Below, piece after piece: positions 34,857 through 45,745 of a stretch of 64,000 nucleotides of DNA (position 1 is the first letter of the stretch; the number at the start of each line of letters is the position of its first letter). The position numbers and the translations under genes were made by a program. Below the pieces are notes generated by a model that was not told the origin of the DNA, ran no database searches, and saw nothing but the letters and a program-made list of their open reading frames with translations. The stretch lies in NCBI RefSeq assembly GCF_950295315.1, contig NC_080170.1:96562477-96626476 (forward strand), in the 5' to 3' direction. The stretch comes from Erinaceus europaeus (lineage: Eukaryota; Chordata; Mammalia; Eulipotyphla; Erinaceidae).

Positions 34857-34958
34857 TCAGTAGAAGAGCCCAGTGAGGACTAGACTCATGGGACCTAGGT
34901 CACATGCATAACAAAACAGGTGCACTCTGCACATGAGCTATCTTACAGGCCTGCCCAT
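34791..34958 (-). mobile_element. SINE remnant with a (CTTT)n tract
   Basis: About 16 CTTT units (34795-34859), then 'agtagaagagcccagtgaggac' and 'aaaacaggtgcactctgcac', a decayed SINE head in reverse orientation. Confidence 0.55.
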
Positions 34959-36261
34959 GACTTTTAAAAATGTTTTCCAGTTTTGTCTTGTCTCTAAGCA
35001 ACATGGTATTACTTTTTCTGTACCTAGAAAGTTCTTCATATGAAATCATCACTTAGATTTCCATTTACTTGACTTACTTACTATAATTTATAACATTTAG
35101 TTAGTAGATAAACTTTATTTTCACTACTGAGTACTGTTGAATTGTACAAATCACACATTTACTCATCTCCTAATATACATTTGAAGTGTCTCAATTTCTT
35201 TAATTTCTTGATAGTGAAATGCTGTATACTCCTTTTCATAAGAGGTCGTTCTATGTTTTAATAAAACTAAATCTTAATTAGATGAAATACACAAAGGAAT
35301 TTTCTACATTATGCAAGGTTTCATTGTTTGACTCTACTTAGTATGTGGGTAACACCTGTTTCTCTAGGTTTATTTGTGGCTAGACTTTTCATGGAATGTG
35401 GTGAAGATGGTGCTATTTCCAGAATTATACTTATCTTGCTAGTCTTTATCATATATCTCCTTCTTCAAGAATTCCCAATTTACCAAAACCAAAACAGAGC
35501 TCCATTTCATATAACAAATGAAAATTTTTTCTGATGACCATAATAAAAATAGTATGGAAACTTTTATTCTCTGTCTTCTGCATATTATTTCTGATTGATA
35601 TATCAAGGTATATACTTTTACTTGCAGTGTTCATGAAATTGGGGGGAGGGGTCTCTTTAAAAAGTTTGTGTCAGTGCATGTTTCTCAGCACTAAGTGTCC
35701 ACTTATGATTTATTTAGCTCTTTCTCCTCTTGTGGATGTCTGCTGCATTTCCATGTGGCTCATCTACTTTCCCCTCTTGGCTACTGAGCTTTATGGACCA
35801 TTTCAAGAGTTTTATAACAGCTGGAAAGAGGGGACATATTGCTATATCAAGTCAGCCTATCCATCAGACAAAGCTATTTCTTTTCTAGTCCCTGCACTGC
35901 TGAATCTCACAGACGAGATAATAATAGGATGGTCTTTATTTTTCTCCACAGTTCACCAGTAAGAAATAAGTCTTTTCATGTGGCATCTTATGTATGCTTA
36001 TGCTTAACCTGGCATCAGTGGTTCATAAAGGGCTCTGGAATTTTATTACTTCTTGATAATATTTATCTGCTTACTTTCTGTGCATTTTTTATCAAACTAG
36101 TTAACATTTCTTCAATTTTCTTATCTATACAATGGGATATATTGGGGTGTACAAAAAATGTCATGATACATTTTAGCATAGGAAAACAGAAGAAAAAAAC
36201 ATCATGATATGTCTGACAACCCAAAAATACAATACTGTATTTGTTCCTTCTTTTTATTTAT
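34959..36261. other. No identified gene; longest non-repeat frames in the window
   Basis: Contains overlapping forward frames at 35328-35534, 35534-35962 (142 codons) and 35839-36207. The 142-codon frame is Leu/Ile/Phe/Ser-rich, as expected from translating T-rich DNA. I see no splice-site pattern, homology or Kozak-like start that would support a gene. Confidence 0.45.
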
Positions 36262-37376
36262 TTACTTTTATTTATTTATTTAAGAAAGGAGACATTAACA
36301 AAACCATAGGATAGGAGGGGTACAACTCCACACAATTCCCACCACCTGATCTCCATATCCCATCCCATTCCCTGATAGCTTTCCCATTCTCTCTCCCTCT
36401 GGGAGTATGGACCCAGGGTCATTGTAGGTTGCAGAAGGTAGAAGGTCTGGCTTCTGTAATTCCTTCCCCACTGAACATGGGCATTGACTGGTTGATCCAT
36501 ACTCCCAGTCTGCCTCTCTCTTTTTCTAGTAGGGTGGGTCTCTGGGGAAGCGGGCTACCAGGACACTTTGGTGGGGTCATCAGTCCAGGGAAGTCTGGTC
36601 TGCATCATGCTGGCATCCGGAACCTGGTGGCTGAAAAGAGAGCTAACACACAAAGCCAAACAAATTGTTGAACAATCATGGACCTAAAGGCTGGAATAGT
36701 GCAGAAGAAGTGTTGGGGGGTGGGTGCTCACTGCAGACTCTTTTGTACTTCTGCTTTCAGGTGTATATTTTTCCCTGGTTTATGGACACATGTGAACATA
36801 TGCTCTATCACAGGGGACTGGTCTATATCTAGGTTTGGGGACTTTATTAGGCAGTGGACCACCTGGAATGGAATTAGAGAATACTATGAAAGGAAAGGTC
36901 TCACCCGAGTGATGAAGCTGAAGGGTTCTCATTCCACACTTGAAGTCTCTGGACACAGTCTGAAGTGAAGCATGCTGGGGTGGCACTCCTTGCATTGATT
37001 AGGTTTTGATATTGGCGGATACAATATTATTTGATATGAATTGTGAGAAGCATGCAGGAAAGTGAGCCCTGCACTAAGGTTCCAGGACTGGGAGAAATAT
37101 AGGCTCTATAGTGGAAATGTGAGGTTCCTGCTATCTTAGGGTTCAAGAAAACAATGGGTAGTTATTCTTATCACATTATTTGGTAATTGAAAAGTAACTT
37201 TGAAAAGTCCCTTTGTTAGGGTTTGCTGTATAATACCCAGCATCTTGTATATAGCTGTGCCACCGGTTGCTTCTGTTCTATCTGGTCTAGACTTTTGAGA
37301 GAGTCAGCATATCAAAGACTCAGTCTATATATTAAAAAGACTTAGTCTGTGTTTTAAAAAGTTTGAGACATACAAT
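36262..37376 (-). repeat. Repeat X copy 5
   Basis: About 1.1 kb. The (TTTA)n tail at the left edge is followed by all repeat X landmarks (aacaaaaccataggatagg, cacacaattcccaccacc, gggagtatggacccaggg, ccactgaacatggg). Then comes the 36720-37330 part shared with 51190-51750 and 6840-7290. Its 5' side abuts the L1 3' UTR at 37377 with no visible poly-A between them. Confidence 0.78.
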
Positions 37377-38803
37377 TTTCCCCTCTCATATTAATTAGTG
37401 ATTTATATGACTACACTTTAATAGGAGCATACATAAACATCATTCCCACCACCAAAAGACTGTGTCCCATCCCACCTACTCCCCCCCCCCCCACTGCCCC
37501 AGGAATCCAAATGTCCACCCTCCCCCTCACCACAGGGTTTTTACATTGGTGCCCTACTCTCCATTTAATCAGATCCTGCTTTTAGTTTCCCTTTCTGTTC
37601 TTTCTCAACTTCTGTTGATGAGTGGGATCATCCCATACTCATCTTTATCTTTCTAACTTAGCTCACTTAACATAATTCCTTCTAGCTCCATCCAAGATGG
37701 GTCAGACAAGGTGGGTTCATTGTTCTTAATAGCTGCATAATATTCCATTGTGTATATATACCACAGCTTTCTCAGCCACTCATCTGTTGTTGGGCATCTG
37801 GGTTGCTTCCAGGTTTTAGCTATTATGAATTGTGCTGCTATGAACATAGGTGTACACATATCTTTTTGATTGGGCATTATGGAATCCTTGGGGTATATCC
37901 CCAGGAGAGGAATTACTGGATCATATGTAAGGTCCATGTCTAGCCTTGTGAGAGTTCTCCAGACTGCTCTTCACAGAGGTTGGACCAATTTACATTCCCA
38001 CCAGCAGTGCATAAGGGTTCCTTTGTCCCCACAGCCTCTCCAACATTTGTTACAGCTGTCCTTTTTGATGTATGCCATTCTCACAGGAGTGAGGTGCTAT
38101 CTCAATGTTGTCTTTATTTGCATTTCTTTGACAATCAGCGACCTGGAGCAGTTTTTCATATGTTCGTTAGCCTTTTGGATCTCCTCTGGTGTGAATGTTC
38201 TGTTCATATCCTCTGCCCATTTTTGGATGGGGTCATTTGCTTTTTTGGTGCTGTTTGCTGAGCTCTTTGTATATTTTGGTGATTAGTCTCTTGTCTGATA
38301 TATGTCATGTGAAGATCTTCTTCCATTCTGTGAGGGGTCTTCTTGTTTGTGTGATAGTTTTTTTTTTTGGCTGTGCAGAAGCTTTTCAATTTGATGTAGT
38401 CTCATTGGCTTGTTTCTGCTTTAGTCTTCCTTGCAATTGGGTTTGTTTCATCAAAGACGTCCTTGAGGTTTAGGTGGGAAAGTGTTCCCCAATGTTTTCC
38501 TCTAAGTATTTGATAGTTTCTGGTCTAACATCCATGTCCTTGATCCCCCTGGAGTTGATTTTTGTTTCTGGTGAGATAAGGTAGTTCAATTTCATTTTTC
38601 TGCATGTTACAACCCAGTTTTCCCAGAATCATTTGTTGAAGAGAGCCTCCTTCTTCTATTTAATACTTTGGGCCCCCTTATCAAAGGTTAGATGTCCATA
38701 GGTGTGTGGGTTTAGTTCTGGGCTTTCACTTCTGTTCCTCTGGTCTGTGTGCCTATTTTTGTTCCAGTACCAGGCTGTTTTGATGATGATGGCAATATAG
38801 CAA
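37377..38803 (-). mobile_element. L1, 3' part of a twin-primed insertion
   Basis: Reverse-strand ORF2 C terminus at 37653-37937 (YDPVIPLLGIYP, KTWKQPRCPTTDEW, LWYIYTMEYYAAIKNNE, ending MLSELS), preceded upstream (to 38803) by broken ORF2 up to an [14 protein letters not shown] stretch. The 3' UTR runs to about 37377 and includes a 13-base C run near 37481. It joins an oppositely oriented, more 5' ORF2 segment at 38804. Confidence 0.9.
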
Positions 38804-39225
38804 GGTGTCAGGCTACAAAATCAATGTACAAAAATCAGTGGCATTTCTTTATGAAAACACTAAAACTGAAGGAGAAGACATCCAGAAATCACTCCCATTC
38901 ACTGTTGCAGCAAAATCAATAAAATATCTGGGAATAAAACTTACCAAAGAAATGAAAGACCTGTATATTGAGAACTATGAGTCACTATTCAAGGAAATAG
39001 AAACTGATACCAAGAAATGGAAAGACATTCCATGTCATGGATCAGAAGAATAAATATCATCATAATGAATATTCTCTCCAGAGCCAAATACAAATTTAAT
39101 ATCATACCCATCAAATTTCCACAAATCTTCTTTAAGAGAATAGAACAAAAACTACAATAATTTATCTGAAACCAGAAAACACCTATAATTGCCAAAATTA
39201 TCTTGAGGAAAAGAAACAGAAATGT
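38804..39225 (+). mobile_element. L1, inverted 5' part of the same insertion
   Basis: Forward-strand ORF2 sequence: [53 protein letters not shown], then FNIIPIKFPQIFF and FIWNQK-like codons with a few stops. In intact L1 this lies just upstream of the [10 protein letters not shown] segment found on the other strand at 38803, with roughly 15-20 codons missing at the join. Confidence 0.9.
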
Positions 39226-39834
39226 ATTTTTTAGTTCTTGCTCTGTAAAAAAACAGAGAAAACTGAATCATAAAACAATTATTATATCTTTATTTCTCCT
39301 CATTTCTCAGTGTCTTACCAAGCTTGATTGATGATGTGGGTTGAATGTAAGTGATCTCGGTTCAGTGGCATGCACTCAGTAGGTAGGATTGCTGAAGCTG
39401 GCCTAAGGTAAATTTGGTTGGGTTTTTCATATCTTTTGTACATGTTTCCTCAGCCCGGATTTGTAAACATGCCAATGGCAGGAATCTGAGCTTATGAAAT
39501 TAGAATTTGTCTAATGTTATTTCTGTCAAAGAAATGAACAAGATTAATGTAGAAATTATCAAGTTACAATACAAACGGTAGTCCTTACTTAAGGTAATAA
39601 TTCCACCTAGTAGTTCAAACTCTGCATGAGAATTAACCTATATAAACTCAGTACAGTGGATTATATATCCCAAATTACTTCCCTAATGTCTAGGGCTATA
39701 ATATATACTGTCTTTTTGTTCAAAATATATTTGTTAAGTAGAAGGGTAATGGCTATTTTCATCAGTTCTTGGCATTAAAAAAAACAAAATTCTTAAAAGA
39801 GATATACTATGGTTTCATTTCAGATCATCCAGTT
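39226..39834. other. No identified feature
   Basis: AT-rich unique sequence between the L1 and the solo LTR. Its right edge is followed by the target copy ctttca. Confidence 0.4.
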
Positions 39835-39840
39835 CTTTCA

Positions 39841-40484
39841 TGTTGGAGAATAGGGCCCACTGTCCCTGGAAGTAAGGCCATTATTTCTATGAGGTTTAAG
39901 TGGGTTGACCCCCAACTCTCCCTTAGGTCGAGACAAGGGGCAGGACCCCTGACCTCTTGAACTAATGATGGATGGCTTCTCTGGAAAGGGGGCTATCTTT
40001 CTGCACATGCCTCTCTACTCCCCTTAAAACAAAGGCCATGAATTACTGTACATTGTGTTTGGCCTAACTTGAAAGCCACCACATACATTCTTGCTCAACT
40101 ACACCCTCCTCCTCCCCCTTCCTCTGAAGTGCCTGTAATTTACCCCCAGGGAAATATGCATTGTGAAGCTTGTGAACAAACCTTGCATGGTAATTCTTCA
40201 TTTGTGATCAAATAGTTTATAGGTCAATATACGGCTATGCATTGTGTTGCTCTGTGCTTGGGTTAATGATTACCTTGGCCCTCTACCTGGGCAATGGGTA
40301 TATGTACTTGCTTTCTCTCTCAATAAACAAATTGCCCTCCGAGGCTTTTCCCAAGGCTGAGTATTTGTCTCCCTGTGCATGTCGCCCTTGACATGCTGAG
40401 CTGCTCTGGGACTTAGAGGGGGCCACTCTTGACCTCCTTCTCCCAAGGACCAGGGAGATAGGCAGACCCAGGAGTGAGCCTGCA
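39841..40484 (+). mobile_element. Solo LTR, class II-like (second family)
   Basis: 644 bp, starting TGTTGGAGAATAGGG and ending GAGCCTGCA, between perfect 6-bp copies of ctttca (39835-39840, 40485-40490). AATAAA at 40322-40327. Sequence differs from the 23287/42819/48572 group and from the provirus LTR. No internal retroviral sequence is attached. Confidence 0.92.
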
Positions 40485-40689
40485 CTTTCACCTTTTTTAA
40501 AAAATAGAAAGTGTTCTTTCTATTTTATTGAATAGATAGACAGAAATTGGCAACAAAGTTCTAGATCAAGGTAGCAACTATCTGAGATGTTAACTCATAT
40601 GATCGCCAGCCACAAGAAAGCAATAACACATCTGAGAGGGCACAAAGAACAATGTTCCTGATGCCAATATCGCATTTTACTGTAGTTTA

Positions 40690-40825
40690 ATTAATTAATT
40701 TTTTACACCATAAAACACACCTCTGCCTTGTGGTGTTGTGGGGATGAATTTGGGACCTCAGAGCCTTGGGCATAAAAATCTTTTGCATAACTACTATATT
40801 ATCTTCCCAACCCAGATGTCTGTAT
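40690..40825 (-). mobile_element. Old SINE, family C-like
   Basis: 'gaatttgggacctcagagcc', 'ttttgcataactactatattatctt' and 'cccaacccag' match the family C end. Confidence 0.6.
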
Positions 40826-40859
40826 TTTAAGTGTAGTATATGGGGAAATAAATATTGTA

Positions 40860-41085
40860 CTTAAAAAAGAAAAAGAAAGAAACAGACAGAAATCAAGGTG
40901 GAAAGGGGTGTTAGTTAGGAGAGAGACTCTTTGAGCACTATTTCACTGCTTGAGAAGCTTTCCCTCTGCAGGTGGGGATCCAGAAGTTCAACCCAGGTCC
41001 TTGAGCATGGTAATATTTATACGCAAACATGTGTGCCACAGCCCAGACCCAGTATTTCAGCTTTTACCACAACATCTATCATTGC
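40860..41085 (-). mobile_element. SINE, family B
   Basis: A-rich start, 'cactgcttgagaagctttccctctgcagg', 'tggggatccagaagttcaaccc', and a decayed head ending 'tgtgccacagcccagaccc'. Confidence 0.75.
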
Positions 41086-41348
41086 AAAAAATGAAGACTC
41101 CATTCACACGATCATATGATCATATGAATTTGGATTGAACAATTTCTTTAAAGTGGCAGAAGGTAAATAAACTCTAAGGGTTATGTGGCTCTGTCACAAC
41201 TAGTCAACCCTGTCACTAGTAGTGACAAAATAGCCATAGTAGTAAAGTAAGTGAGAAAATAGTAGTGAGAAAATAGCCATAGATGATAATGCCACCAAAC
41301 TGGGACAGTTATGTTCAAATAAAACCTTATTTACAAAAATAAGTGTTG

Positions 41349-41564
41349 AGTGTCTGAGTGGTGGCACACCTGGTTGAGCACACATGCTATAATGTGCAAG
41401 AACCTGGGTTTGAGCCCCGGTTCACATCTGCAGGGGGAAAGCTTTACAAGTGGTGATACAGTGCTGCAGGTGTTTCTCTGTCACTCTTCCTCTCTACCTC
41501 CCTCCATTCCTCAATTTTGGCTGTCTCTATCCAACAAATAAATAATGATTAAAAAAAAAAAAGC
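41349..41564 (+). mobile_element. SINE, family B
   Basis: Head 'tctgagtggtggcacacctg', 'ttgagcacacatgctataatg', box 'gggtttgagcccc', body 'ggctgtctctatccaac', poly-A tail. Flanks share aagtgttg (41341-41348, 41565-41572). Confidence 0.88.
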
Positions 41565-41572
41565 AAGTGTTG

Positions 41573-42635
41573 TATTAGGTGTGGTTCACATATGGGTTGA
41601 TCTCATGATCTAGGTTGGATCTGAGTGACTTCAGCTTGGCTAGCTTAGGGTTATGTACTCAGTAGGTAAGTTAGCTTAGAATAGTCTATAATTGATTGCT
41701 TATTCAGCTCACTTTGCCTACCTCTCCTCTAAATGACTCAGCATATGAAAAACTGGGACACATTTTCACTGTATAATGTAATTTATTACTTAGTTCACTA
41801 GTCTTTTACTAGTTTCTGGTGTAATCAGCATGCTTCTGAAGTGAGAATTACTATGAGCATATGCCACTAAATATCAACAGTTATCATAAAAAGCTGTCTC
41901 TTATGATATAATGTATTATATAATGATATATAATATTGTAGGTGATAGAAACAGTGAAGAATGTTTTCATTGCACTGTAAAATAAAAGTAGTAAAGTGTT
42001 TTCAGACTTTTTGTCTTCAGAAAAACTGGAAATAGTATAGCTAGTTTAGGTGACTGATATAAACCCTACTCACTTTTATAACATTACATTACAAATCAAA
42101 TATTTTCATTAATCTTTTAATCATGAATATGCAATAGTATTTGCTTCAGATTCAGTAAAGTTGGTTTTGGCGATTATTCAGTTCTCTGGAAGACAAACGA
42201 GTATATGTCATGTCGTATACTATGATTAATATTTATATTAAAGCTATGATAACATGGGTGTGGGTTATTATAATACACACTGTATTGATGGTCCCATCTA
42301 GCATCACATTTATTCTTTTTTACTTTGCTTAAACATGGTCCTAGGGCAAGAGAACCGGTTTAACAACCTAATCCTCTGCAGTAAGAATTTGGTGTAGACT
42401 TGGATAGGGGAAAATCAGTTAGTTTATGTAGAAAGTCAAAAAACATATGTTTGGAGAAAATGAGTAACCAGTCATTTCTTTACTGTCATTTTAAATGTAT
42501 TTTCATCACAACTAGTATTGTCTTGTTCACTTTGATTTGTATTCAATTTCAAAAATGAATATAACTTTTGTTTCTCAACTATATTTACCACAGACCATAT
42601 ACATGCCTTATTTTCTTTAGATTCTATTTTATTTT
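41573..42635. other. No identified gene
   Basis: AT-rich sequence with no recognised coding region or repeat family. Confidence 0.4.
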
Positions 42636-43508
42636 ATTGTGATTTTTTTTGTTGTTGTTTTTTCCCTTTTGTTGCCCTTTTTTATTGTTATTGATGTCAT
42701 TGTTGTTGGATAGGACAGAGAGAAATTGAGAGAGGAGGGGAAGACAGAGAGGGGGAGAGAAATATAGACACCTGCAAACCTGCTTCACCATCTGTGAAGG
42801 GACTTCCCTGCAGGTGGGTGCCGGGTTAGCGTGGGGGTGCCTCTTCCCAGGCACATACTCTCTGGGTTAGAGAGAACTCGACCAGAGCTGGCCTGAGCTG
42901 CTACTCACTCAGCGACATGAGGGAGATGACTTAGGAACCAAACACGTGGCAGTGAGACAATGCAATTTTTTTATTGATCAGAGAGCCAAGGCTTTTAAAG
43001 GGCAGACCTGGAAGTGGCAAGTCATAAACAGAAATGGCTAAGAAAGGGGAGGAGAAAGGCAAAAGGGGGCTGGGAAGGTAGAAACTTCCTTAGCAACTGT
43101 TGCGAGGGTTTTAACTGGTAGGATTAATACTAGCCTTTAGGCAGGGAGGGTCTTGAGGGTAGAAAGAAGATAGATCAAAGGAATGGAATGGGTGGGGATC
43201 TTTCAGGCAATATAATGATTATGTATATAGGCCATAGTATCAGGAATGCAGGGTGTTTTGTGAGGCTGGGAGTCTGAGAAGATGGGGCACACCTTTGGGG
43301 TTACTCCTGTCCCTCCTTGCTCAACCTCTCAGTAGAGAGAGAGACTGACAGGATAGACACACTCCTCAGGTCAAACCCTGCCAGGCTCTACCGCATCTTT
43401 ACAATTTCCCTACAGGTGGGGAGCCTGGAGCTCAAACTGGGGCCCTTACGCTGGTCCCTGTGCTTCGTGCCATGTGCACTTAACCCACTGCGCTACCACC
43501 CAACCCCC
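42636..43508 (-). mobile_element. SINE, family A, split by a solo LTR
   Basis: The tail and body lie at 42636-42818 and the tRNA-like head at 43415-43508 (ctcaaactggggcccttacg ... gcactta acccactgcgctacc). The 596 bp between are the LTR, and the two halves join cleanly when it is removed. Confidence 0.93.
42819..43414 (-). mobile_element. Solo LTR, class II-like (same family as 23287)
   Basis: On the reverse strand begins TGTAGGGAAATTGT and ends AACCCGGCA, with AATAAA near 42973 (reverse strand). Perfect 6-bp duplication ggtggg at 42813-42818 and 43415-43420, made of SINE sequence. Contains the LTR-internal landmark 'ctctctctactgagaggtt' (reverse strand) shared with 23287 and 48572. Confidence 0.94.
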
Positions 43509-43784
43509 TAGATTTTAAATTGTCATCTTATAATTAGATATATTTAATATTTACTTTTTAAGTTTCATCATGTCTACTATACAGGTAACTTGGGTGATTC
43601 TCAAATTTATTGAATTTTCTTGAGAGATGAAAAATAGAAGAGAGATGGAGATTTGAGCTCCTCAGTACCTTCCATTGTGCTCACAAATGGAGCCAGAGAA
43701 CAAACTTAAGGCTTCACACACATGTGTGTGATTTAATAGGTTACCTATCTCATAATCCCTATTATTTTCCCCTTTTCTTTTCTT

Positions 43785-44165
43785 CTTCTGTTTAATTAGT
43801 GATTTACTAATGATTAATAAGATTGTAAAATAACAGGGGTACAATTCCATACAGTTTCCGCCACCAAAGTTCTGTGTCCCATACTGTCTATTGGAATCTT
43901 CTCTATTCTTTATTCTCTGGAAGTATGGAATTAAATATTTATGAGGTGCAGAATGTAGGTCTGGTTTCTGTAACTGCTTCTCTGCTAAACATGGACATTG
44001 GCAAGTCAATCCACACCCCCAACCTGTTTCTCTCTTTTTCCTAGTGGGCTAGGGCTCTGGAGAGGTGATATTTGGTTTGCCCAGGGAAGTCAAGATGGTG
44101 TCATGGTAGCATCTGCATCTTTGTGGCTGAAAATAGAACTGATACTCGGCATTGTATAACAACAA
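43785..44165 (-). repeat. Repeat X copy 6
   Basis: 'aggggtacaattccatacag', 'ttccgccaccaaagttctgtg', 'ctgtaactgcttctctgct', 'catggacattggcaagtc' and 'ggctgaaaatagaac' follow the repeat X order on the reverse strand. Diverged and 5' truncated. Confidence 0.75.
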
Positions 44166-44584
44166 TAAAAAGTAATCAGCCCTTAGTCTAGCTTAGAGTA
44201 TATAAAGAACCCAAAATGCTAATTTAATACATTCATATATTGCAATATAGTTCCTGTCTTAAGTTAGCCAACACCTCTAGCCCTTCAGATACTTATTGTC
44301 ATTTTTCTGCTACTTTATAACAAATCTTTTATTTTAATTGAAGTGCATTGAATATTGAACATTGAATACCACGGCAAGGAAATTGTGCTTAAAAATTAAA
44401 TGAAGGGAGGAAAGCAGAGACAATCCTTTCTATGGACTAAGATATAATGACTACTACATTAGGAAAAAATTAGTTTTGTTTTTAACATGATTGGAATCAA
44501 AACACAGAGGGAAACATGGTAGCTTATCTGCTTTCATTATAGAAAATGCTAATTTGTATTGTAGAGACATATTTTACTTTATTT

Positions 44585-44778
44585 TTATTTACACATTTGA
44601 TAAAAATTGTGAGAGGAAAATGAAACATAGGAAAAGAGAAAGAGAGACAACTGCAGCACTCCTTCATTGCTCATAAGCTTTTCCCCTGTAGGTGGGGACC
44701 AGGAGACTTGAACCCAAATCCTTGCACATTGTTTCATGTGCAGTCCACCAGATGTGCCAGTCCCTAGCCACCACATCT
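44585..44778 (-). mobile_element. SINE, family B
   Basis: 'agagaaagagagacaactgcag', 'cataagcttttcccctgtagg', 'ttgaacccaaatccttgcac', and head end 'agatgtgccagtccctagcc'. Confidence 0.8.
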
Positions 44779-44784
44779 TTTTTT

Positions 44785-44985
44785 AAAAAATTTTTAACCC
44801 ATTATCTTTTTTTATTATTGCATAAAGACAGCCAGAATTTGAGAAGGAAGGAGGTGATAGAGAGGGAGACAGAGAAACACCTGCAACATTGCTTCACCAC
44901 TTGTGAAACTTTCCCTCTGCAGGTGGGTACCGGGGCCTCAAACCTGGGTCCTTGTACAATGTACAAGGTGCATGACCACCCAGCC
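44785..44985 (-). mobile_element. SINE, family B
   Basis: 'gagagggagacagagaaacacc', 'cttgtgaaactttccctctgc', 'aggtgggtaccggggcctc', 'aaacctgggtccttgtac', head end 'gaccacccagcccc'. It lies next to another reverse copy, making a tandem pair. Confidence 0.82.
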
Positions 44986-45404
44986 CCACCTCCATATTTC
45001 CTCCTCCTTCTTTATTTGTCAGTGGATGAGTGAATTGGGTATGTGGTTTCTTTCTGCTTTTAAATTTCAATATCACTTGATTGAGGAAATGTTCATTTAT
45101 AGGATTTTTGTTGTCTTATAAGAAATTCCCATATTTTCCTAAGACATGTGTCAAACATAACCAGTCTAGGAGTGGTAAAATCTCACATGTGCATCATGGC
45201 CTGACCACCCCCCCAAAAAAAAATATAAAAAGACACAGTAAATAAATGGTTTGCAGCCAGGAGTGGCCAGAACCTAAAGTATATGCTTCAAAATCTGAGG
45301 TTCTGAATTCAGTCTCAGTACCGTATATGACGAGAGTGATGCTCTGGTCTTTCAGTAAATAAATAGGAGTGACAGTGTGGTGTGTGTATGTGTACATGTG
45401 CATG

Positions 45405-45745
45405 TATATACACAATAGAATGAACTATAATTCAGCAAAAAAAGAGGGAGGTTTAGTCACTAGTAGTAATGTTTATGGACCTTGAGGGCATATGCTAGGT
45501 GAAATAAATCAGACTGAGAAATGCAACAGGACAGATACCATATTATCTCACTGGTATGTAGAATTTATAGAAAAGGCACATTCTTAGATAAGAGACAAGA
45601 AATTGTTTATTGCCAGAAATGGGGGTTGGGGTGAGATTAATGGGTGAAGATTAAAAGTACAAGCTCCTTTTGACTATAAGTAATATCAATATTGGCATAA
45701 AGCTAGCACATAAATCTTGTCAGTTGAAGTTTCAGATGAGTCAGT
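45405..45745 (+). repeat. Old L1 fragment, ORF2 end and 3' UTR
   Basis: 'tatggaccttgagggcatatgc', 'ggtgaaataaatcagactgag' and 'atctcactggtatgtagaat' are the DNA of the ORF2 C terminus (MLxEINQTEK region) seen in old mammalian L1s, broken by stops and shifts. The sequence after it has decayed. Confidence 0.75.

Noticed and set aside
34791..34860. Tandem CTTT tract considered as a regulatory or CRISPR-like repeat
   Set aside because: A simple tetranucleotide microsatellite with no spacers.
35328..36207. Three overlapping forward frames, including one of 142 codons, considered as a possible gene
   Set aside because: Residue composition follows T-rich DNA, there is no recognisable domain or splice pattern, and the frames overlap each other without a shared plan.
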